Origin: Candidatus Magasanikbacteria bacterium CG10_big_fil_rev_8_21_14_0_10_36_16
Lineage (GTDB): Bacteria; Patescibacteriota; Patescibacteriia; Magasanikbacterales; UBA922
Length of the DNA stretch: 8,029 nucleotides
Direction: 5' to 3'
NCBI GenBank assembly: GCA_002773185.1
Contig: PFBU01000050.1
Span: 1-8,029 of the forward strand
Below the pieces are notes generated by a model. That model had not been told where the DNA came from. It saw only the letters and a list, made by a program, of their open reading frames with translations, and ran no database searches. Of this stretch, positions 4,962-8,029 are shown piece after piece. The stretch's first letter is position 1; every line of letters starts with the position of its first letter. Position numbers and translations under genes: made by a program.

Positions 4962-5031
4962 TAAAGGTGGTGGAGGTATGACGACCTTTCTTCCCCAAAA
5001 AAGGTCATGTGTCAAACTCGCGCCACCCGTA
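4962..5031 (+). ncRNA. Candidate small hairpin RNA with a C-rich loop, strand uncertain
   Basis: GGTGGT (4966-4971) pairs with GCCACC (5022-5027). A symmetric 7/7 internal loop follows, then TGAC (4979-4982) pairs with GTCA (5011-5014). After a 4-nt bulge, GACCTTT (4983-4989) pairs perfectly with AAAGGTC (5000-5006), closing a loop CTTCCCCAAA. TATAAT at 4951-4956 on the plus strand would start RNA near 4963, at the base of the stem. There is no convincing -35 and no clear terminator. It could instead be the 3' UTR of metG read on the minus strand. The plus strand is preferred only because of the -10. Confidence 0.4.
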
Positions 5032-5063
5032 AGACAGTAGATTAGTCAATATTACTAAATAAG

Positions 5064-6596
5064 TCAATTTTTTTGTTTTTCCAGCCTTGCAAACAATATT
5101 TCAGTTTTCTTTATTTCTTTTCCTTCTGATAATATTCCCCATTTTTTTTCTTCTTCAAAATTATTTGAAACTTCCCAATTTAGTTGTTTCAATATTTTTT
5201 CAGCTGTTTCAGGAATAATAGGTACCAGAGACAAAGCTAGATGTCTAAGTCCTTCAACTAATTGATAAAGCAAAACAGAAATATTTTCACCAGCTTTTAC
5301 TTTTTCCCAAGGTTTTTGTTCAGAAATAGTTACATCTATTTTGGAAACTAATGAATTGATAGTTTTGACAACTTCTTCAAAATCATAATTAATAAAAGAA
5401 ATTTCATAATGTTCCCAAAATTTATTTATCTCAAAAATATCTTTGGTAACTACTGGAATTTTATTTTCATTATATTTCTCTATCATTGTCAAAATGCGAG
5501 AAGTGAGATTGCCAATGCCATTTACTAGATGTGCAGTATAGAAATCTTCAAAACGAGCTACTGAAAAATCTCCATCTTTGGTGGCTGATACCGCTCCCAA
5601 CAAATAGTAACGCACAGCGTCCGTACCATATTTTTCTACCACATCTTTTGGATCAATCACGTTGCCAAGAGATTTACTCATTTTTTCACCTTCAATAGTC
5701 AAATAACCATGAATAAATTCTGCTGTTGGTAATTCTAATCCAGCTGACAAAAGCATAGCTGGCCAGTATAACACATGAAATTTTCCTATACCTTTACCAA
5801 TCACGTGAACTACTTCTCTATTATTTTGTCCTGTCTGATTCCAATATTTTTGAAAAAGTTCTGAATTTTCTTCGCCATAGTTTAGAGCTGTAATATAATT
5901 GGACAAAGCATCTACCCACACATACATAATTTGACTTTCGTCGCTAGGCACTGGTACTCCCCAATTGTGAGCACGCTCCGCACTACGAGAAATACTAAAA
6001 TCTTCCAATCCTCTATCAATAAAAGCTAACCACTCATTCTTACGAAAGTCTGGGACAACTTTAATAATATCTTTTTCCAATAATTCTTTTAATTTTTCTT
6101 GATAATTTGATAATTTGAAAAACCAGTTTTCTTCTTCCACTACTTCTGGCTCAGTCTTATGCTCTGGACATTTGCCATCCTCCAATTCTTCTTCTTTGTA
6201 AAATGCTTCACAACCTACACAATACAAACCTTTATATTTTCTTTTTTCCAAATCTTCTGCTTTGAAATTTTGCCAGAGTTTTTTGGCACCAACAAAATGT
6301 CTTGCTTCACTAGTACGAATAAAATCATCAAAAGAAATATTCAAAATATCTTTGAAATTATAAAACTCTTTGTAATACTCATCCACAAATTCTTGGACGC
6401 CTTTGCCAGCTTTCTCGGCTGCATGCACATTTTTCAAAGAATTTTCATCAGTACCAGACAAAAAGAAGACGTCTTTGCCAATTAACCTTTGATAGCGTGC
6501 CACAACATCAGTCTGAGTGTACTCTAAAGCATGACCAATGTGAGGTTTACCATTGATATAAGGAATGGCTGTGGAAATGTAATATTTATTTTTCAT
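5064..6596 (-). CDS. metG: Methionyl-tRNA synthetase
   Basis: The enzyme charges tRNA-Met with methionine in the cytoplasm. The class I signatures are complete: HIGH at residues 19-22 (PYINGKPHIGHALEY) and KMSKS at 305-309 (IEGEKMSKSLGN). The connective domain has one zinc knuckle, C126-x2-C129 and C143-x2-H146. The usual GTDEHG is GTDENS here (residues 48-53). HVIGKGIGKFHVLYWPA (264-280) is the conserved catalytic-core segment. An anticodon-binding helical domain follows, with QKPWE typical of it. At 510 aa it lacks the C-terminal Trbp111-like tRNA-binding extension found in many bacteria, giving a minimal single-knuckle form. It stops at TGA. No SD is seen; the 5' region contains GCG-type degenerate repeats. 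Confidence 0.97.
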   Translation of the reverse strand: MKNKYYISTAIPYINGKPHIGHALEYTQTDVVARYQRLIGKDVFFLSGTDENSLKNVHAAEKAGKGVQEFVDEYYKEFYNFKDILNISFDDFIRTSEARHFVGAKKLWQNFKAEDLEKRKYKGLYCVGCEAFYKEEELEDGKCPEHKTEPEVVEEENWFFKLSNYQEKLKELLEKDIIKVVPDFRKNEWLAFIDRGLEDFSISRSAERAHNWGVPVPSDESQIMYVWVDALSNYITALNYGEENSELFQKYWNQTGQNNREVVHVIGKGIGKFHVLYWPAMLLSAGLELPTAEFIHGYLTIEGEKMSKSLGNVIDPKDVVEKYGTDAVRYYLLGAVSATKDGDFSVARFEDFYTAHLVNGIGNLTSRILTMIEKYNENKIPVVTKDIFEINKFWEHYEISFINYDFEEVVKTINSLVSKIDVTISEQKPWEKVKAGENISVLLYQLVEGLRHLALSLVPIIPETAEKILKQLNWEVSNNFEEEKKWGILSEGKEIKKTEILFARLEKQKN

Positions 6597-6602
6597 ATAA
6601 AA

Positions 6603-6641
6603 CGCTGATTAAAGTGATTATAACGTAGATTTACGCTGATT
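6603..6641. repeat. Degenerate short-period repeat upstream of metG
   Basis: Read on the minus strand, units like ATCAGCGTAAATC, ACGTTATAATCA and AATCAGCGTTTT recur about every 11-13 nt. A TATAAT that could serve as the metG -10 (6617-6622, minus strand) lies inside, without a good -35. It resembles the GCGGATAA units at 6724-6757 at the other end of the spacer. Confidence 0.4.
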
Positions 6642-6723
6642 TTCTCTTGCTATATCGTAAATACGTCTTTTAATTTTTAAGTTTCTTGCTCATAAATAAG
6701 ATCTTCATAATATCTCTGTGTTA

Positions 6724-6757
6724 TTCCGCATAAAAATCCGCATTTATCCGCGTTTAT
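6724..6757. repeat. Degenerate GCGGA repeat overlapping the end of rsmI
   Basis: Three units (TTCCGCA, ATCCGCA, ATCCGCG on the plus strand) follow each other at 10-12-nt spacing. The last unit encodes the final residues (R-G) and the stop of rsmI, so the repeat extends into the gene. Confidence 0.5.
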
Positions 6758-7427
6758 TTATAACAACAACAAACTCTCCTTTATCCTTGACCTGCATATC
6801 ACCAAGTCCACCAACAGTCCCACGATAAATAGTTTCAAATTTTTTCGTCAGTTCACGACAAATACAAATCTTAGTTTCCGGAGTCAAAAACTCTTGTATA
6901 CTTGAGACAGCTTTCAGAATTCTATGATTTGATTCATAGAAAGCTGTGGTATGTTCAATATTTTGTAAATTTTTGAAATAAATTTGTCTGCCTTTTTTTT
7001 GGGGAGGAAAACCAAGAAAAACAAATTTATCAGTTGGAAAGCCAGAAATTGAAAGAGCTGTGACTACAGCAGAGACTCCAGGAATTGGAATAATTTCTAT
7101 TTCAGAATTATTTTCTAATATTTCAAAAATTAATTTATTGCCTGGATCAGAGATGCCAGGAGTTCCAGCGTCAGAAACAAGAGCTAGTTTTTTTCCTTCT
7201 TCTAATAAACTTTTTATTTCAGAAACTTTCTTTTCATCACTATGCTGGTGATAACTAATAGTCTTGGTACTTATTTCATAATGATTCAAAATCTTTTGAG
7301 TAACTCTCGTATCTTCACACAATACAAAATCAACATTTTTCAATGTTTCCAAAGCGCGCAAAGTAATATCACCCAAATTTCCAATAGGGGTAGCTACTAT
7401 GTACAATTTTCCCAAGTTGTTCTCCAT
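6744..7427 (-). CDS. rsmI: 16S rRNA (cytidine-1402-2'-O)-methyltransferase, short form
   Basis: RsmI uses SAM to 2'-O-methylate C1402 in the decoding centre of 16S rRNA. The TP-methylase (tetrapyrrole methylase-like) fold is clear: VATPIGNLGDIT (11-22), CEDTR (37-41), SDAGTPGISDPG (85-96), PIPGVSAVVTAL (114-125), FVFLGFPP (135-142) and FYESNHRI. At 227 aa it ends right after the last strand of the catalytic domain (GEFVVVI), so the roughly 50-residue C-terminal domain of the usual 280-290-aa proteins is missing. The stop lies in a GCGGA-type repeat. It has its own promoter and a weak AAGGA two bases before the ATG. The catalytic motifs appear intact, so activity is likely. Confidence 0.94.
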   Translation of the reverse strand: MENNLGKLYIVATPIGNLGDITLRALETLKNVDFVLCEDTRVTQKILNHYEISTKTISYHQHSDEKKVSEIKSLLEEGKKLALVSDAGTPGISDPGNKLIFEILENNSEIEIIPIPGVSAVVTALSISGFPTDKFVFLGFPPQKKGRQIYFKNLQNIEHTTAFYESNHRILKAVSSIQEFLTPETKICICRELTKKFETIYRGTVGGLGDMQVKDKGEFVVVINKRG

Positions 7428-7457
7428 AATCCTTAATTCTTAATCCTTATCTCTTAT

Positions 7458-7485
7458 ATAATAGCAAATCTGGCTAAAAAATCAA
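7458..7485 (-). promoter_or_regulatory. Promoter of rsmI
   Basis: On the minus strand, TTGATT (7480-7485) and TATTAT (7458-7463) are separated by 16 nt. The predicted start is near 7451, about 24 nt before the ATG. It is divergent from the plus-strand promoter at 7489-7517. Confidence 0.65.
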
Positions 7486-7488
7486 CCA

Positions 7489-7517
7489 TTGACAAAAAAG
7501 TAAGATAATAGTACTAT
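7489..7517 (+). promoter_or_regulatory. Promoter of the small membrane-protein unit
   Basis: A perfect TTGACA (7489-7494) is followed after 17 nt by TACTAT (7512-7517, 4 of 6). The predicted start is near 7524, which gives a leader of about 160 nt. Confidence 0.6.
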
Positions 7518-7523
7518 ATTGTA

Positions 7524-7682
7524 TTAAATTTGACTAAGTAAAGCAATTTTGGATAGCCAAAGATAAAATCAAGATTTTGATTAGAGCTTTGGCAGACCTA
7601 AAAATCTGCAAACAAACTGACAGTAGACAGAAGTGGAATTACCATTTTTCGTCTACAGCCACCTGCATCTTGGGGGAGATGT
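7524..7682 (+). promoter_or_regulatory. Structured 5' leader of the small membrane-protein gene
   Basis: The leader holds several hairpins: TTTGG-ATAG-CCAAA (about 7548-7561), GCAGA/TCTGC extended by TTT/AAA (about 7586-7609), and GTAGAC/GTCTAC (7623-7656) with inner TGG/CCA pairs. CATCT-TGGGGG-AGATG (7666-7681) places the SD (GGGGGAG, 7672-7678) in a small hairpin just before the ATG at 7683. It matches no riboswitch class that I recognise. Control of translation by structure or by RNA binding is inferred. Confidence 0.45.
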
Positions 7683-7895
7683 ATGGAGTGGGAAAAGTTT
7701 GCTGATGAGTGTGTTGACCTTTTTGGCCTCGTGGGAATGATAGTGGGTTTCATCGTCGGTCTCACAATCAGTGGCAATATCCTAGCTAACACCATCATTT
7801 GTGCCATAGCTGGTGCAGTTGGTGGCATAGTCAGCGGATTTGTTATTGCTCTGGTTGTACCAGTGTTTATATCCTTCTTTCACTACAAACCATGA
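7683..7895 (+). CDS. Small membrane protein with two glycine-zipper helices
   Basis: I do not recognise the family. The 70-aa protein has a short acidic N-terminus (MEWEKFADECVD), then a hydrophobic helix at about residues 13-31 with G18-x3-G22-x3-G26. A short polar turn (S30-G31-N32) precedes a second hydrophobic helix at about residues 37-66 with G44-x3-G48-x3-G52. Paired GxxxGxxxG motifs suggest tight helix packing or oligomerisation in the membrane. The SD (GGGGGAG, 4 nt spacing) is among the clearest in the window. Codons end often in G or C (GTC, ATC, GGC, CTC), unlike the A/T-ending codons of the neighbours, suggesting foreign origin or distinct selection. It is the only plus-strand gene, in its own unit between a promoter and a terminator. 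A holin-like, toxin-like or structural role is possible but unsupported. Confidence 0.65.
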   Translation: MEWEKFADECVDLFGLVGMIVGFIVGLTISGNILANTIICAIAGAVGGIVSGFVIALVVPVFISFFHYKP

Positions 7896-7920
7896 GTTGG
7901 GGGGGGGCGGAAAACCAAAA

Positions 7921-7959
7921 ACCGTGGGCGAAGGGATCAAAAATCCCCTAGCCCACGGT
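7921..7959 (+). other. GC-rich 9-bp hairpin in the 3' UTR
   Basis: ACCGTGGGC (7921-7929) pairs perfectly with GCCCACGGT (7951-7959), and an inner AGGGAT/ATCCCCT stem contains one bulge. It is much more stable than typical structures here and precedes the terminator by 4 nt. No T-run follows directly, so it is probably a 3'-end stabiliser or part of a longer RNA fold. Confidence 0.7.
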
Positions 7960-7963
7960 CCAG

Positions 7964-7990
7964 AATCTTGAAACACAAGATTTTTTTTGT
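7964..7990 (+). terminator. Intrinsic terminator of the small membrane-protein unit
   Basis: AATCTTG (7964-7970) pairs perfectly with CAAGATT (7976-7982) across a 5-nt loop. Eight T residues run from 7981, then G and six more T. Confidence 0.9.
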
Positions 7991-7996
7991 TTTTTA

Positions 7997-8005
7997 TGGT
8001 ATAAT
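7997..8005 (+). promoter_or_regulatory. Extended -10 promoter for a gene beyond the window
   Basis: TGG-TATAAT (7997-8005) is a perfect extended -10 element, right after the terminator T-tract. The -35 position (AAGATT) is poor, as is usual for this promoter type. The downstream gene would start past base 8029. Confidence 0.5.
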
Positions 8006-8029
8006 TCAAAAACTAGAAAATAATACTAA

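Noticed and set aside
4978..5040. 20-codon ORF starting after GGAGGT on the plus strand
   Set aside because: The SD-like GGAGG is directly against the ATG, too close for initiation, and the frame runs through the paired stems of the hairpin.
6159..6485. Plus-strand 108-aa ORF opposite metG
   Set aside because: It is a shadow frame within the MetRS coding region; F-rich composition comes from antisense K/E codons.
7598..8009. Minus-strand ORFs (76 and 75 aa) opposite the small membrane-protein gene
   Set aside because: They have low-complexity or implausible proteins, no SD or promoter, and run through the terminator and hairpins of the plus-strand unit.
1..8029. tRNA or rRNA genes, CRISPR arrays, insertion sequences
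   Set aside because: No cloverleaf, regular spacer-repeat array, transposase or terminal inverted repeats were seen on either strand.

Overview
The window is an AT-rich bacterial segment. It carries most of an F-type ATP synthase operon on the minus strand, four further minus-strand housekeeping genes (a TatD-family nuclease, a CvpA-family membrane protein, methionyl-tRNA synthetase and RsmI), one small plus-strand membrane-protein gene, and several structured intergenic regions that look like non-coding RNAs. TGA is used as a stop (atpI, metG, the small ORF), so the standard code applies. Several proteins are shorter than their families usually are: AtpH 129 aa, RsmI 227 aa without its C-terminal domain, MetRS 510 aa without an EMAP/Trbp111-like tail. 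With the AT-richness and few Shine-Dalgarno (SD) sites, this suggests a streamlined lineage such as Patescibacteria/CPR (Parcubacteria-like). That placement is inference; no rRNA or marker tree is available.

Layout. 1-2750: atpI-atpB-atpE-atpF-atpH on the minus strand, behind a near-consensus promoter (TTGACT-17-TATAAT at 2722-2750). atpA would be expected beyond base 1. The junctions I/B, B/E and E/F carry hairpins, and atpE (the multicopy c-ring subunit) is bracketed by stem-loops on both sides. A 23-codon ORF with a good SD overlaps the start of atpF. 2770-3088: no protein gene is evident. A plus-strand structured RNA with at least five hairpins ends in an intrinsic terminator. 3109-4627: tatD and cvpA. 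4628-5063: a 436-base stretch without a recognised gene. It holds a minus-strand RNA of about 185 nt with its own promoter, a 13-bp closing stem starting exactly at the predicted transcription start, and a terminator; downstream is a second, smaller bulged hairpin. 5064-7427: metG and rsmI. 7428-8029: divergent promoters, then a plus-strand unit encoding a 70-aa double glycine-zipper membrane protein with a structured leader, a 9-bp GC-rich hairpin and a textbook terminator, followed by an extended -10 promoter for a gene beyond the window.

How the parts fit. The ATP synthase genes encode the membrane F0 sector (a, c, b) plus delta and an assembly/ion-transport accessory. The other minus-strand genes are ordinary housekeeping functions with their own leaders. 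The notable content lies between genes. The ~185-nt RNA displays in a hairpin loop the nine bases of the 16S anti-SD tail (ACCUCCUUU). The neighbouring hairpin has a C-rich loop complementary over nine positions (one G-U) to the SD of the small membrane-protein gene. These suggest, but do not prove, RNA elements that act on translation initiation.
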